From NCBI RefSeq assembly GCF_036010325.1, contig NZ_CP108549.1:7936001-8000000 (forward strand): a stretch of DNA of 64,000 nucleotides, given 5' to 3'. The notes beneath the pieces were generated by a model. It was not told where the DNA came from and did no database searches. It worked only from the letters and a program-made list of their open reading frames with translations. Of this stretch, positions 46,379-55,137 are shown in pieces. Position 1 is the first letter of the stretch. Each line of letters opens with the position of its first letter. This DNA comes from Streptomyces sp. NBC_01210 (GTDB lineage: Bacteria > Actinomycetota > Actinomycetes > Streptomycetales > Streptomycetaceae). The position numbers were made by a program, and so were the translations under genes.

Positions 46379-47601
46379 GCCGGCCCGGGCGTACCGTCGA
46401 CGTCCTCGTCGTCGGCGCGGGACCGGCCGGCCTCGCCGCCGCCGCCCGGCTCGCCGGGGCGGGCGCGGGCGCCGTCGAGATCGTCGAGCGCGAGCAACAG
46501 GCCGGCGGCATCCCGCGGCACTGCGGCCACGGCGGCTTCGGACCGCGCGAACTGCGCCGTCCGATGAGCGGTCCGCAGTACGCCCGCCGCCTCGTCGACG
46601 ACGCCGTACGTGCCGGAGCGGACCTGCGCACCGGCGTCACCGTCACCGGCTGGTCCGGCCCCCGCGCTCTGGACACCACAAGCCCGGCGGGACTGGAACG
46701 GATCACCGCGCGCGCCGTCGTCCTCGCCACCGGCGCGCGCGAACGGCCGCGCAGCGCCCGGCTGGTGCCCGGCACCCGGCCGGCGGGTGTGCTCACCACA
46801 GGTGAACTGCAGCAGGAAGTCCACCTCCACGGCCGGCGGGTCGGCAGCCGGGCGATCGTCGTGGGAGCGGAGCCGATCGCCTTCTCCGCGGTACGCACTC
46901 TGCGGGCCGCCGGAGTCGAGGTCGTCGCCATGGTGACCGACCAGGCGCGCCGGCCGCCGCACCCGTTGCTGAGCCGTCGTGTCCCGCTGCTCACCGGTGC
47001 CACCGTGACCGAACTGACCGGGCGCGGCAGGCTGACGGGTGTCGGACTGCGCCACCTGGACGGCAGAACCGTCACCGTCGGCTGCGACACGGTCGTGTTC
47101 ACCGGAGACTGGATCCCCGACCACGAACTGGCCAGACGCGGAGGGATACCGCTCGACCCCGGCACCCGGGGCCCCGCGGTCGACACCGCGTTCCGTACCG
47201 CCGAGGCAGGCGTCTTCGCCGTCGGCAACCTGCTGCACGGAGTCGAGCCGGCCGGCACCGCGGCCGAGGAGGGCCGGTACGTCGCGGACCAGGTGCTGCG
47301 GCACCTGGCCGGGGCAACGTGGCCGGACGGTGGGCTGCGGCTGCAGGTCGCCGGACCGTTGCAGTGGGTGGCGCCGAACCGCATCGCCCCGGACGGCCCC
47401 CGTCCGCTGCGGGACCGCTTCCTTCTGCGCACCGGCGAGTCGCTCGCCCGCCCCGTCCTCGTCGTCAGCCAGGACGGCCGGGTGCTCCGCCGGCAGCGTC
47501 TGCTGCGTACCGCGCTGTCCGGCCGTGGACTCCACCTCCGCGCGGACTGGTTCGGAAGGGCGGATGCGCGCGGCGGCCCTGTGGAGATCACCGCGTACTG
47601 A
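46375..47601 (+). CDS. FAD/NAD(P)-binding oxidoreductase, GlpB/HcnB-like partner
   Basis: A 408-residue pyridine-nucleotide-disulfide-oxidoreductase-like flavoprotein. VLVVGAGPAGLAAAARLA binds FAD; VLATGARERPRSARLVPGTR and GVFAVGNLLHG are family motifs. Such proteins pair with GlpA-like subunits carrying a BFD domain (opine-oxidase, HCN-synthase or Glp-type complexes). The ATGA overlap with the preceding gene indicates a stoichiometric complex. The substrate is inferred from the kinase to be glycerol-3-phosphate or another polyol phosphate. Confidence 0.88.
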   Translation: MSRPGRTVDVLVVGAGPAGLAAAARLAGAGAGAVEIVEREQQAGGIPRHCGHGGFGPRELRRPMSGPQYARRLVDDAVRAGADLRTGVTVTGWSGPRALDTTSPAGLERITARAVVLATGARERPRSARLVPGTRPAGVLTTGELQQEVHLHGRRVGSRAIVVGAEPIAFSAVRTLRAAGVEVVAMVTDQARRPPHPLLSRRVPLLTGATVTELTGRGRLTGVGLRHLDGRTVTVGCDTVVFTGDWIPDHELARRGGIPLDPGTRGPAVDTAFRTAEAGVFAVGNLLHGVEPAGTAAEEGRYVADQVLRHLAGATWPDGGLRLQVAGPLQWVAPNRIAPDGPRPLRDRFLLRTGESLARPVLVVSQDGRVLRRQRLLRTALSGRGLHLRADWFGRADARGGPVEITAY

Positions 47602-47667
47602 GTCGTTGTTGGTCGGCGTTGGTCGGCGTTGGTCGTTGTTGGTCGGGTTGGTTGGCGTTGGTTGGCC
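47602..47667 (+). repeat. TTGGTCGGCG/TTGGTTGGCG tandem-like repeat
   Basis: About six imperfect copies of a 9-10-bp GTTGGTCGG-type unit follow directly after the stop codon of the GlpB-like gene. It is strongly G/T-biased on the plus strand. No terminator hairpin is visible in it. Confidence 0.8.
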
Positions 47668-47741
47668 CGCGGTGAACGCTCGGCCGGGCGAAGCCGTAAT
47701 ACACGGCAGGCTGTTGAGCCGACCTAGGAGGTATGCCGCGG

Positions 47742-48677
47742 ATGACTGCCCATCGAACTGCCGCCGCCGCTGCGCTCGCCGGTGTCCTGCCGCTCCTGCT
47801 CACGGCCGTGGCTGCCGGGACTGCGCAGGCGCACGGGGCGCCGACCGATCCCGTCAGCCGGGTGGCCGCATGCGGTCCCGAGGGCGCCCAGGGCAGGTCG
47901 GCCGCCTGCCGGGCCGCCGTTGCCGCGAACGGGGGATCGGCTTTCGACCAGTGGGACAACCTGCGCGTGGCCGACGTTCGGGGCAGAGACCGCGAGGTCG
48001 TCCCGGACGGACAGCTGTGCAGCGCGGGCCTCGACGCGTACAGGGGCCTGAACATCGCCCGCGCCGACTGGCCGACGACGACCCTGAAGGCCGGTGCCCG
48101 GTTCACCCTCACCTACCGGACGACGATCCCGCACGAGGGAACGTTCGACCTGTATCTCACCAAGAAGGGCTACGATCCGACCGCGCCGCTGCGATGGGCC
48201 GATCTGTCGGCGGAGCCCTTCGCCACGGCCACCGATCCGAAGCTCACGGACGGCGCGTACCGGATCACCGGACGGCTTCCGGCCGGACTGACGGGCCGTC
48301 ACGTGCTCTACACGGTATGGCGGAACTCGAGCACGCCGGACACCTACTACTCATGCTCCGACGTGGTGCTGGCGGGGGGTACGGAGCGGGGCGGCGAGCC
48401 GGTCGCGGATCAGCCGGGCTCCGAGCCCGCTGCCGAGCCGCCCTCCGCGCCGGTCACCGAGCCGACCTCGCAGCCCGCCTCCGACCCTGCCGTAGCGCCG
48501 GCGAGCTCTCAGCCGGTCACCGCACCGGGTTCTGTGCCTGCCGACGAGGCCGCCGGGCAGCCGGCCGCGGCGTCGGCGGAGAGCGACGGCGGCAACACAG
48601 CCGTCCTCCTCGGCGGGGTGGCCGCCGTGCTCGCGCTTCTCGCGCTGGGTGTGTCCGCTTTCCTCCGCCGCCGATAG
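47742..48677 (+). CDS. Lytic polysaccharide monooxygenase AA10 with C-terminal anchor
   Basis: A 311-residue copper enzyme that oxidatively cleaves chitin or cellulose. The signal peptide ends at AQA, exposing His31 (HGAPTDPVSR), the N-terminal copper ligand. The second brace His is expected in TIPHEGTFDLYLTKKGYDP. RHVLYTVWRNSSTPDTYYSCSD is the family's closing motif. A Pro/Glu/Ser linker (about 215-285) leads to a membrane helix (VLLGGVAAVLALLALGVSAFLRRR), so the enzyme should be surface-anchored rather than released. The ATG at 47742 is 10 bases after AGGAGG; the ATG at 47733 is too close. Confidence 0.93.
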   Translation: MTAHRTAAAAALAGVLPLLLTAVAAGTAQAHGAPTDPVSRVAACGPEGAQGRSAACRAAVAANGGSAFDQWDNLRVADVRGRDREVVPDGQLCSAGLDAYRGLNIARADWPTTTLKAGARFTLTYRTTIPHEGTFDLYLTKKGYDPTAPLRWADLSAEPFATATDPKLTDGAYRITGRLPAGLTGRHVLYTVWRNSSTPDTYYSCSDVVLAGGTERGGEPVADQPGSEPAAEPPSAPVTEPTSQPASDPAVAPASSQPVTAPGSVPADEAAGQPAAASAESDGGNTAVLLGGVAAVLALLALGVSAFLRRR

Positions 48678-48743
48678 CCGAACGAGACGTCGGAACCCGA
48701 CGTCCGAACGAGACGGCGGAACGCGACGTCCGAAACGCGACGT
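48678..48743 (+). repeat. 26-bp tandem repeat (about 2.5 copies) upstream of the Ada/AlkA gene
   Basis: Two 26-bp units (48678-48703 and 48704-48729) and a partial third begin CCGAA and end GCGACGT or CCGACGT. The first contains the dyad ACGTCGG-AA-CCCGACGT. They fill the space between the LPMO stop and the alkA promoter region, so they may be regulatory. Confidence 0.85.
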
Positions 48744-48790
48744 CCGATTTCCGCCAGCCGAGCGCCCGGCGCGCTGCCCATACTGGCCGT

Positions 48791-50254
48791 ATGACGATCG
48801 AGGACAGCAGGTACGAGGCGGTGACCAGCAGGGACGCCCGTTTCGACGGGGTGTTCTTCTTCGCCGTGTCCACCACCGGGATCTACTGCCGTCCGAGCTG
48901 TCCCGCGATCACGCCCAAGCGCCGGAACGTGTCGTTCTACCGGACGGCCGCGGCGGCCCAGGGCGCGGGCTTCCGCGCCTGCCGCCGCTGCCGCCCCGAC
49001 GCCGTGCCGGGCTCCGCCGAGTGGAACGCCCGCGCCGACGTCGTCGGGCGCGCCATGCGCCTGATCGGCGACGGCATCGTGGACCGGGAAGGCGTGGCAG
49101 GCCTTGCCCACCGGCTCGGCTACAGCGCCCGGCAGGTGCAGCGGCAGTTGAATGCCGAACTCGGCGCAGGCCCCATCGCTCTGGCGCGCGCCCAGCGCGG
49201 CCACACCGCGCGCGTACTGCTGCAGACCACCACCATGCAGGCGGCGGAGATCGCCTTCGCGGCGGGCTTCGCGAGCGTGCGGCAGTTCAACGACACCATG
49301 CGGGAGATCTACGCGGCCACCCCCAGCGAACTCCGCTCCGCCCGGCCCGGCCGCACCTCCCGCTTCGGCCCGGTCGCCCAGGAGAACGGGGCCGCGGCCG
49401 GAGTGCCGCTGCGGCTGGCCTACCGCGGTCCGTACGCCTCCGTGGAAGTCTTCGACTATCTGGGCAGCCGCGCGATCGCAGGTATTGAGGAGATCGTCGG
49501 CGAACGCGGCTCCCGTAGCCACCGGCGCACACTGCGGCTGCCGGGCGGTCCAGGCATTGCCGAGGTGGGCGAACAGCCGGGCGCGGGCGGCTGGCTGGAG
49601 TGCCGGCTGCACCTCGCGGACCTGCGTGATCTGACGACGGCAACACAGCGGATGCGCCGTCTCTTCGACCTGGACGCCGACCCGTGCGCCGTCGCCGAAC
49701 GCCTCGGCACGGACCCGGCGCTGTCCCCGCTGGTCGCCGCCCGTCCAGGACTGCGCGCCCCGGGCGCGGCCGACCCGCACGAACTCGCGGTACGGGCGGT
49801 GCTCGGCCAGCAGGTGTCGGTGTCCGCGGGACGGAAGCTCGGCGACGCGCTGGTCGCGGCGTACGGGGAGCCGCTGCCCGAGCCGAGTGGCGGGCTGACG
49901 CATCTGTTCCCGCGGTCGGAGAACCTGGCGGAGGCTTCTCTGGACGAGCTCGGCATGCCTGACGCGCGGCGCGCCACCTTCCGTACGCTGACGGCCGCGC
50001 TCGCAAAGGGCACGGTGATACTGGACCCGGGCGCCGACCGGGCCGGGACCGAGCGGCAGCTGCTCGCCCTGCCGGGCATCGGCCCCTGGACGGCCGGCTA
50101 CATCCGGATGCGGGCCCTCAGCGACCCGGATGTACTCCTGGCGGAGGACGTGGCGGTCCAGGCGGGGATGCGGCGCGCCGGCGTGGCGGCGCAGGACGCG
50201 CAGGGGTGGCGGCCGTGGAGTTCGTACGCCATGCATCACTTCTGGAACACGTGA
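48791..50254 (+). CDS. Ada-type regulator fused to AlkA DNA-3-methyladenine glycosylase
   Basis: A 487-residue repair protein for alkylated DNA. The N-terminal Ada metal-binding domain holds Cys33, Cys37, Cys64 and Cys67 (IYCRPSC, ACRRC), the first of which normally accepts methyl groups from phosphotriesters. An AraC helix-turn-helix follows (about 85-180), then the AlkA N-domain and HhH-GPD glycosylase (about 205-487) with LPGIGPWTAGYIRM and the catalytic Asp in LLAEDVAVQAG. Damage-activated Ada domains would raise its own synthesis, probably through the repeats upstream. Confidence 0.93.
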   Translation: MTIEDSRYEAVTSRDARFDGVFFFAVSTTGIYCRPSCPAITPKRRNVSFYRTAAAAQGAGFRACRRCRPDAVPGSAEWNARADVVGRAMRLIGDGIVDREGVAGLAHRLGYSARQVQRQLNAELGAGPIALARAQRGHTARVLLQTTTMQAAEIAFAAGFASVRQFNDTMREIYAATPSELRSARPGRTSRFGPVAQENGAAAGVPLRLAYRGPYASVEVFDYLGSRAIAGIEEIVGERGSRSHRRTLRLPGGPGIAEVGEQPGAGGWLECRLHLADLRDLTTATQRMRRLFDLDADPCAVAERLGTDPALSPLVAARPGLRAPGAADPHELAVRAVLGQQVSVSAGRKLGDALVAAYGEPLPEPSGGLTHLFPRSENLAEASLDELGMPDARRATFRTLTAALAKGTVILDPGADRAGTERQLLALPGIGPWTAGYIRMRALSDPDVLLAEDVAVQAGMRRAGVAAQDAQGWRPWSSYAMHHFWNT

Positions 50255-50265
50255 GGCTGTCCCGG

Positions 50266-50410
50266 TCACAGCCCCGCGGAGCGGGCGCCGTCGGCCAACG
50301 CGCGTAACCGGGCGTCGAGTTCGGCGGCGCGTCCCGCGGACCGCCGATGCCGTGCACAAACACCGGACGCGGCTTCACGATTCCCCCGAAAGCCCCGTCC
50401 GGGTGCCCCG
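50266..50410 (-). pseudogene. Fragment of an alpha/beta-hydrolase-like gene
   Basis: The minus strand reads GGIVKPRPVFVHGIGGPRDA, the typical N-terminal strand and oxyanion loop of an alpha/beta hydrolase. It continues one frame over as AAELDARLRALADGARSAGL and then stops at 50266. The nucleophile region and everything after it are absent. One missing base near 50330 accounts for the frame change. Confidence 0.5.
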
Positions 50411-50471
50411 GGGCGAGCTCCGATATCAACCGGCCTGCTGATCGCGGTGTGTATCCCCTCTGCCGCCGACC

Positions 50472-50889
50472 TCAGGCGATGGACGCCGAGACGATCGCGG
50501 ACACGGCGAGATTGCAGGAGGCGGTCACCCACACCGCCGGGTGCGGCTCCACCTCGACCAGCGTCGCGCCGAGCTTGCCCGGCGTGACCAGGTCCACCAC
50601 CAGGAACGCCACAGCCATCATCACCAGCCCCAGCAGACCGAACGCGGCAGTGGAAGCGAGACCCTTGCCGAAGTTGTCGTACGTCGTCCAGATCGACGTG
50701 AACACGATGCCGCCGATACCGAGCAGAGCTGAGCAGCAGCGCGGCGTTGCGGTTGCGGTCCTCCCAGATCTGCCTGCCGAGCTTCCCGGGCGTCAGCACG
50801 TCGATCAGGACTATGCCGAGGATCAGGAGGACCACACCGAGGGCGCCGTACGCGCTCGCGCGGCCAAGTCCGTTGACGATGTCACTCAT
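50472..50889 (-). pseudogene. DUF350 membrane protein, frameshifted
   Basis: MSDIVNGLGRASAYGALGVV and LLILGIVLIDVLTPGKLG form the first DUF350 unit from 50889. The second unit (GGIVFTSIWTTYDNFGKGLA, VVDLVTPGKLGATLVEVEPH) continues in another frame to the stop at 50472. The break is near 50730 in GCTGCTGCTCAGCTCTGCTC and needs one base removed. The intact protein would be about 138 residues with four membrane helices. It is divergent from the DoxX gene. Confidence 0.8.
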
Positions 50890-51080
50890 TGAGGGGCCGG
50901 TCTCCATGTCGAGTAGTTGACGCTGGTCAAGGGCGCGCAAAATCTACCGCATGGTTCCGGCCAGTGGATCACGGGCTGCATCACCCGTACGGCGTAGCAG
51001 TACGGGGGACGGCGGCCCGAACCGGGCGAGAGTGGATCCCGTACGCCCCCACCCCACCGTGTCCGATCCGGGAGACCTTC

Positions 51081-51629
51081 ATGGCCTGCATCAACCGACG
51101 TGACCTCGGACTGCTCGTACTGCGCGTCGGCACCGGCGCGGTCCTCGCGGCTCACGGCTCGCAGAAGCTGTTCGGCTGGTTCGGGGGCGGCGGGCTGGAC
51201 GCCACGGCGAAGGGGATGGAGGCCATGGGATTCCACCCGGGCCGGGAGAGCGCCGTCGCCGCCGGGCTCGGCGAGGCGGGCGGTGGCGCACTGCTCGCGC
51301 TGGGCCTGGCCACCCCGGCGGCCGGTGCCGCGGCCGCGGGAGCCATGGCCGGTGCGGTGGCCGTGCACATGCCCGCCGGGTTCTTCAACCAGGGCGGAGG
51401 CTTTGAGTATCCGGCCTTTCTGGGCTTCACCGCGGCCGCCATCGGACTCGCCGGGGCCGGGCGCTACTCCCTGGACCACGCGACCGGTCACCGCTTCGAC
51501 CAGCCGTGGGTCGTGGCCGTGGCCTTCCTCGGCAGCGGGCTCGCCGGGGCCGCGGTACTCGGCAGCCGGACCAAGAGGCAGTTGGCTGCGCGGTCCGACA
51601 AGGACCAAACAGAGGCCGCCGAGGGGTAG
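51081..51629 (+). CDS. DoxX-family membrane protein
   Basis: A 182-residue protein with four predicted membrane helices. The DoxX signature is [30 protein letters not shown]. Members are linked to thiosulfate:quinone oxidoreductase or to redox homeostasis complexes in actinobacteria, but the role of single copies is not settled. The ATG at 51081 follows GGGAGA by five bases; the frame extends left without support. Confidence 0.9.
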   Translation: MACINRRDLGLLVLRVGTGAVLAAHGSQKLFGWFGGGGLDATAKGMEAMGFHPGRESAVAAGLGEAGGGALLALGLATPAAGAAAAGAMAGAVAVHMPAGFFNQGGGFEYPAFLGFTAAAIGLAGAGRYSLDHATGHRFDQPWVVAVAFLGSGLAGAAVLGSRTKRQLAARSDKDQTEAAEG

Positions 51630-51916
51630 CGGCCCGGAGCAGACGGTTCCAGCGCAGGCGTCCTGAACGCCTCGTCCGCACCCTCGGCTGGGCAGCCGGG
51701 CAGTGGTTGCGTAGGCTGGTGCGGTCCACGTGGGGTGGGGCGGAAGGCTGCCGACAGAGCCTCTGCACTCAACTGACGTGGTGTCGGACGAGTCAGCGAT
51801 CGGTCAGCATCAGCCCTGATTGCCGAGGCTGCCCGAAGATGCGACAGACAGTTGGGTATGGAACCGCCCCTGACCTGCAAAAAGCAGGCGGGGAGCCAAG
51901 ATCCGGGAGTGCCGCC
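51630..51916. other. Leader region before panD with a hairpin
   Basis: No gene. A hairpin at 51865-51894 pairs CCTGC (51874) with GCAGG (51884) across an AAAAA loop, flanked by CCCC and GGGG. It ends 23 bases before the panD GTG, so it could act in the leader. No known riboswitch motif was recognised. Confidence 0.45.
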
Positions 51917-52333
51917 GTGCTGCGTACCATGTTCAAGTCCAAGATCCACCGGGCCACCGTGACCCAGGCCGATCTGCACTACGTCGGCTCCGTCACCGTC
52001 GACGCCGCGCTGATGGAAGCCGCGGATCTGCTCCCCGGCGAGCTCGTCCACATCGTCGACATCACCAACGGCGCCCGGCTGGAGACGTATGTCATCGAGG
52101 GCGAGCGCGGCTCAGGAGTCATCGGCATCAACGGCGCGGCCGCCCACCTTGTGCACCCCGGCGATCTGGTGATCCTGATCAGCTACGCCCAGGTCGACGA
52201 CGCCGAGGCGCGCAGCCTGGTGCCCAGTGTTGTCCATGTCGACGCGGAGAACCGGATCGTCGCCCTCGGCTCGGACGCCTCCGCGCCCGTGCCCGGCAGC
52301 CGTACGGAACGCAGCCCGCACGCCGCCGTCTGA
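51917..52333 (+). CDS. panD: Aspartate 1-decarboxylase PanD
   Basis: A 138-residue pyruvoyl enzyme that makes beta-alanine for pantothenate and coenzyme A. The proenzyme starts [20 protein letters not shown] and self-cleaves between Gly24 and Ser25 in HYVGSVTVD, giving the pyruvoyl group. [19 protein letters not shown] and [15 protein letters not shown] are further conserved blocks. The GTG at 51917 aligns with the usual N-terminus; an ATG at 51929 is the alternative. Essential and intact. Confidence 0.97.
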   Translation: MLRTMFKSKIHRATVTQADLHYVGSVTVDAALMEAADLLPGELVHIVDITNGARLETYVIEGERGSGVIGINGAAAHLVHPGDLVILISYAQVDDAEARSLVPSVVHVDAENRIVALGSDASAPVPGSRTERSPHAAV

Positions 52334-52382
52334 TTCTCGGAGCGTCGTCCGCCGTCCGGCCCGCCCGAAGGAGACACCTGCC

Positions 52383-52727
52383 ATGGCAGATCCCGATATC
52401 CGCGACAACCGTCCGGCAGGACTCCTCGAGGCGTACGAGGACGGCCAGGTCACCGGCCGCGTCGTCTACTTCACCCTCGACGCGGCCCCGGCCGCCCTGG
52501 TCGCCGTGCACACCGTGGTGGAGCCGGAGCACGAGGGCAAGGGCATCGCGGGGGCGCTGGTGCGGGAGTTCTACGCGATGGCGGCGCGTGAGGGCGTTCC
52601 CGTCGTACCGCTGTGTCCGTACGCCGCCGAGTGGGCCCTCCGCCACCCCGACGAGGCCCCCGCAGCCCCGGCCGAACTGGTGCGGGCCGCGCAGGAGCAG
52701 CTGAAGGCGAATCCCCGGCTCCGGTGA
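52383..52727 (+). CDS. GNAT-like N-acetyltransferase (YidJ/Gcn5-related)
   Basis: A 114-residue small GNAT protein. VVYFTLDAAPAALVAVHTVVEPEHEGKGIAGALVREF includes the acetyl-CoA-binding QxxGxA-like loop (HEGKGIAGAL), and PLCPYAAEWALRHPD is the conserved YxPxCPYA-type ending of this subgroup. AAGGAGAC precedes the ATG. It is the second gene after panD, 49 bases away, so co-transcription is plausible. Confidence 0.9.
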   Translation: MADPDIRDNRPAGLLEAYEDGQVTGRVVYFTLDAAPAALVAVHTVVEPEHEGKGIAGALVREFYAMAAREGVPVVPLCPYAAEWALRHPDEAPAAPAELVRAAQEQLKANPRLR

Positions 52728-52755
52728 CTCCCGCAGCGGCGTTAGCATCCCTGTC

Positions 52756-53388
52756 ATGCTGGCGCTGCTGCACACCTCCCCGGTCCATGTCCCCGTCTTC
52801 GAGACCCTGCGGGACGAGGACCACCCGGGGCTCGCGCTGCGTCACCTCGTCCACGAGGAGCTACTGGCGAGGGCTCGCGAGGAAGGCCCCGCGGCGGTCG
52901 CCTCCGCGGTCGCCGCCGTGCTGGCCGGTGCCGTCGCCGAGGGTGCGACCGCGGTGCTGTGCACCTGCTCCACCATCGGCGGCGTCGCCGAGGCATGCGC
53001 CGCCGAACTGGGTGTACCGGTGCTGCGGGTCGACCGTCCGATGGCCGCGGCGGCGGCCGGGAAGCGTCGCGTCGTCGTGGCAGCGACCGTGCACAGCACC
53101 CTGGAGCCAACAGCCGCGCTGATCCGGGAAGAGGCCGCAGGCCGGCACGCCGACCTGCGCACGCTGCTGGTCGACGGCGCCTGGGAGCGCTTCGAGGCGG
53201 GCGACCGCGACGGCTTTCTGAACACGGTGGCCGCCGCCGTCGACGCGGTGCGCGAGGCGGATGTCATCGTTCTGGCCCAGGCCTCGATGGCGGACGCCGC
53301 CGACCGTACGAGGACGGCTGTCCCGGTCCTCTCCAGTCCTCGGCAAGGGCTGCGGGCGGCCGCCGAGGTGGTCTCGTCCGGATCATGA
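52756..53388 (+). CDS. Aspartate/glutamate racemase-family protein
   Basis: A 210-residue protein of the Asp/Glu/hydantoin racemase superfamily. The first catalytic Cys lies in AVLCTCSTIGGVAE near residue 74, and VVVAATVHSTLEPTAALI matches the middle strand. The second-half position expected to carry Cys reads VIVLAQASMAD, so the second catalytic Cys is replaced by Ala. It may thus be a one-sided racemase or have another reaction. Short spacing to the GNAT gene suggests one unit. Confidence 0.82.
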   Translation: MLALLHTSPVHVPVFETLRDEDHPGLALRHLVHEELLARAREEGPAAVASAVAAVLAGAVAEGATAVLCTCSTIGGVAEACAAELGVPVLRVDRPMAAAAAGKRRVVVAATVHSTLEPTAALIREEAAGRHADLRTLLVDGAWERFEAGDRDGFLNTVAAAVDAVREADVIVLAQASMADAADRTRTAVPVLSSPRQGLRAAAEVVSSGS

Positions 53389-53464
53389 CGCGTGGACCCG
53401 GCGCGCGTGGGCACGCGCAACGGGAGACATTGGGAACGCGACTCCGTACCTCTGGAGGTCTGGC

Positions 53465-53659
53465 ATGACCCAGCCGCCCGTCCCCCCTTCGCCCGTCCCG
53501 ACGCCGAGCCCGCCCGGGCCCGATCCTGGCCCGCTGCCGGGCCCGGTACCGACTCCCTCGCCCCCGCCGGGTCCTGCGCCGGACCCCATCCCGAGGCCGC
53601 CGGGCCCGAGCCCCGACCCCGTACCGGAGCCGGAGCCCGCGCCGGGACCGGCGGGCTGA
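53465..53659 (+). CDS. Small Pro-rich protein
   Basis: A 64-residue protein made almost wholly of Pro with Gly, Ser, Asp and Glu (MTQPPVPPSPVPTPSPPGPD). The ATG at 53465 has GGAGG six bases upstream, which is the main support for it being real. It is likely intrinsically disordered. No signal peptide, no family. Confidence 0.6.
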   Translation: MTQPPVPPSPVPTPSPPGPDPGPLPGPVPTPSPPPGPAPDPIPRPPGPSPDPVPEPEPAPGPAG

Positions 53660-53694
53660 CCGCCCGCCGTTGACCCGCCCGGCGTAGCCGCGGA

Positions 53695-55137
53695 TCAGTC
53701 GGTGCGCACCTCCGAGCGGTCACCGCCCCAGAGGGTGTGGAACGAACCCTCCCGGTCGGTTCGCCGGTAGGTGTGCGCGCCGAAGAAGTCGCGCTGCCCC
53801 TGGGTGAGCGCCGCCGGCAGCCGCTCGGCACGCAGGGCGTCGTAGTACGCGAGGGCCGCCGAGAAGCCCGGCGTCGGGACGCCCTGCCGGGCGGCCGACG
53901 CGATCACTTCGCGCCAGTCGTCCTGCGCCGCGCCGATCTCCTCGGCGAACTGCTTGTCCGACAGCAGGCTCGGCAGGTCGCGCTGTGCGTCGTACGCGCC
54001 GCGGATCCGGTCCAGGAACGCCGCCCGGATAATGCAGCCGGCCCGCCAGATCGCGGCGACCGTGCCGAGGTCGATGTCCCAGTCGTACGCGTCGCTGCCC
54101 GCCTGGATCTGGTGGAAGCCCTGGGTGTACGACACGATCTTGGATGCGTAGAGCGCCTGCTCGACCTGGTCGGCGAAACGCGCGGCCTCGGCCTCGCTCA
54201 GCGGCTCGGCCGTCGGGCCCGGCAGGGCGCGCGAGGCGTTGCGCAGCTCGGCCTGGCCCGACAGCGAGCGCGCGAAGACCGCCTCCGCGATACCGGAGAC
54301 CGGCACACCCAGATCGAGCGCGATCTGCACGGTCCAGCGGCCCGTGCCCTTCTGCTCCGCCTGGTCGGCGACGATGTCGACAAAGGGCTTTCCGGTCGCC
54401 GCGTCCGTATGGGCCAGCACCTCGGCCGTGATTTCGATCAGATACGAGTCGAGCCGTCCGGTGTTCCAGGTGCGGAAGGTCTCGGCGATCTGCGCGGGGG
54501 AGTAGCCCGCGACCGCGCGCAGCAGGTGGTACGCCTCGGCGATCAGCTGCATATCGGCGTACTCGATGCCGTTGTGCACCATCTTCACGAAGTGACCGGC
54601 GCCGTCCGGGCCGATGTGCGCGACGGTGGGCGTGCCGTCGGGGGCCTTCGCGGCGATCTTCTGCAGCAGCGGAGCCAGGGAAGCGTACGACTCGGGGGAC
54701 CCGCCCGGCATGATGCTCGGCCCGTGCAGCGCACCCTCCTCGCCGCCCGAGATGCCCGCGCCCACGAAGTGGATGCCGCGCTCCCGCAGCTCCTTCTCGC
54801 GGCGGATGGTGTCGGCGAAGTGGGCGTTGCCGCCGTCGATGATGACGTCGCCCTCCTCCAGCAGCGGCGCGAACTCCTGGATCACGGCGTCCGTCGGATC
54901 GCCCGCCTTGACCATGATGACCAGGCGGCGCGGGCGCTCCAGGGCCGCGACGAACTCCTCGGCCGACTCGGCGGGCACGAAGGTGCCCTCGTGACCGAAC
55001 TCCTCGACCAGCGCCCGCGTCTTCGCCGCTGTCCGGTTGTGCACGGCCACCGTGAAGCCGTTGCGGGCGAAGTTACGGGCGAGGTTGCGGCCCATCACCG
55101 CGAGCCCCGTGACGCCGATCTGGGCTGTTCCACTCAT
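53695..55137 (-). CDS. gnd: 6-phosphogluconate dehydrogenase (decarboxylating)
   Basis: A 480-residue enzyme of the pentose phosphate pathway, making ribulose 5-phosphate, CO2 and NADPH. The NADP motif is IGVTGLAVMGRNLARNFA. The active site segment reads HIGPDGAGHFVKMVHNGIEYADMQ with the catalytic Lys in HFVKMVHNGIEY. The C-terminal NRIDR-type region is RAGCIIRAAFLDRIRGAYD. ATG at 55137 with AGGAG about 8 bases upstream. Intact. Confidence 0.97.
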   Translation of the reverse strand: MSGTAQIGVTGLAVMGRNLARNFARNGFTVAVHNRTAAKTRALVEEFGHEGTFVPAESAEEFVAALERPRRLVIMVKAGDPTDAVIQEFAPLLEEGDVIIDGGNAHFADTIRREKELRERGIHFVGAGISGGEEGALHGPSIMPGGSPESYASLAPLLQKIAAKAPDGTPTVAHIGPDGAGHFVKMVHNGIEYADMQLIAEAYHLLRAVAGYSPAQIAETFRTWNTGRLDSYLIEITAEVLAHTDAATGKPFVDIVADQAEQKGTGRWTVQIALDLGVPVSGIAEAVFARSLSGQAELRNASRALPGPTAEPLSEAEAARFADQVEQALYASKIVSYTQGFHQIQAGSDAYDWDIDLGTVAAIWRAGCIIRAAFLDRIRGAYDAQRDLPSLLSDKQFAEEIGAAQDDWREVIASAARQGVPTPGFSAALAYYDALRAERLPAALTQGQRDFFGAHTYRRTDREGSFHTLWGGDRSEVRTD

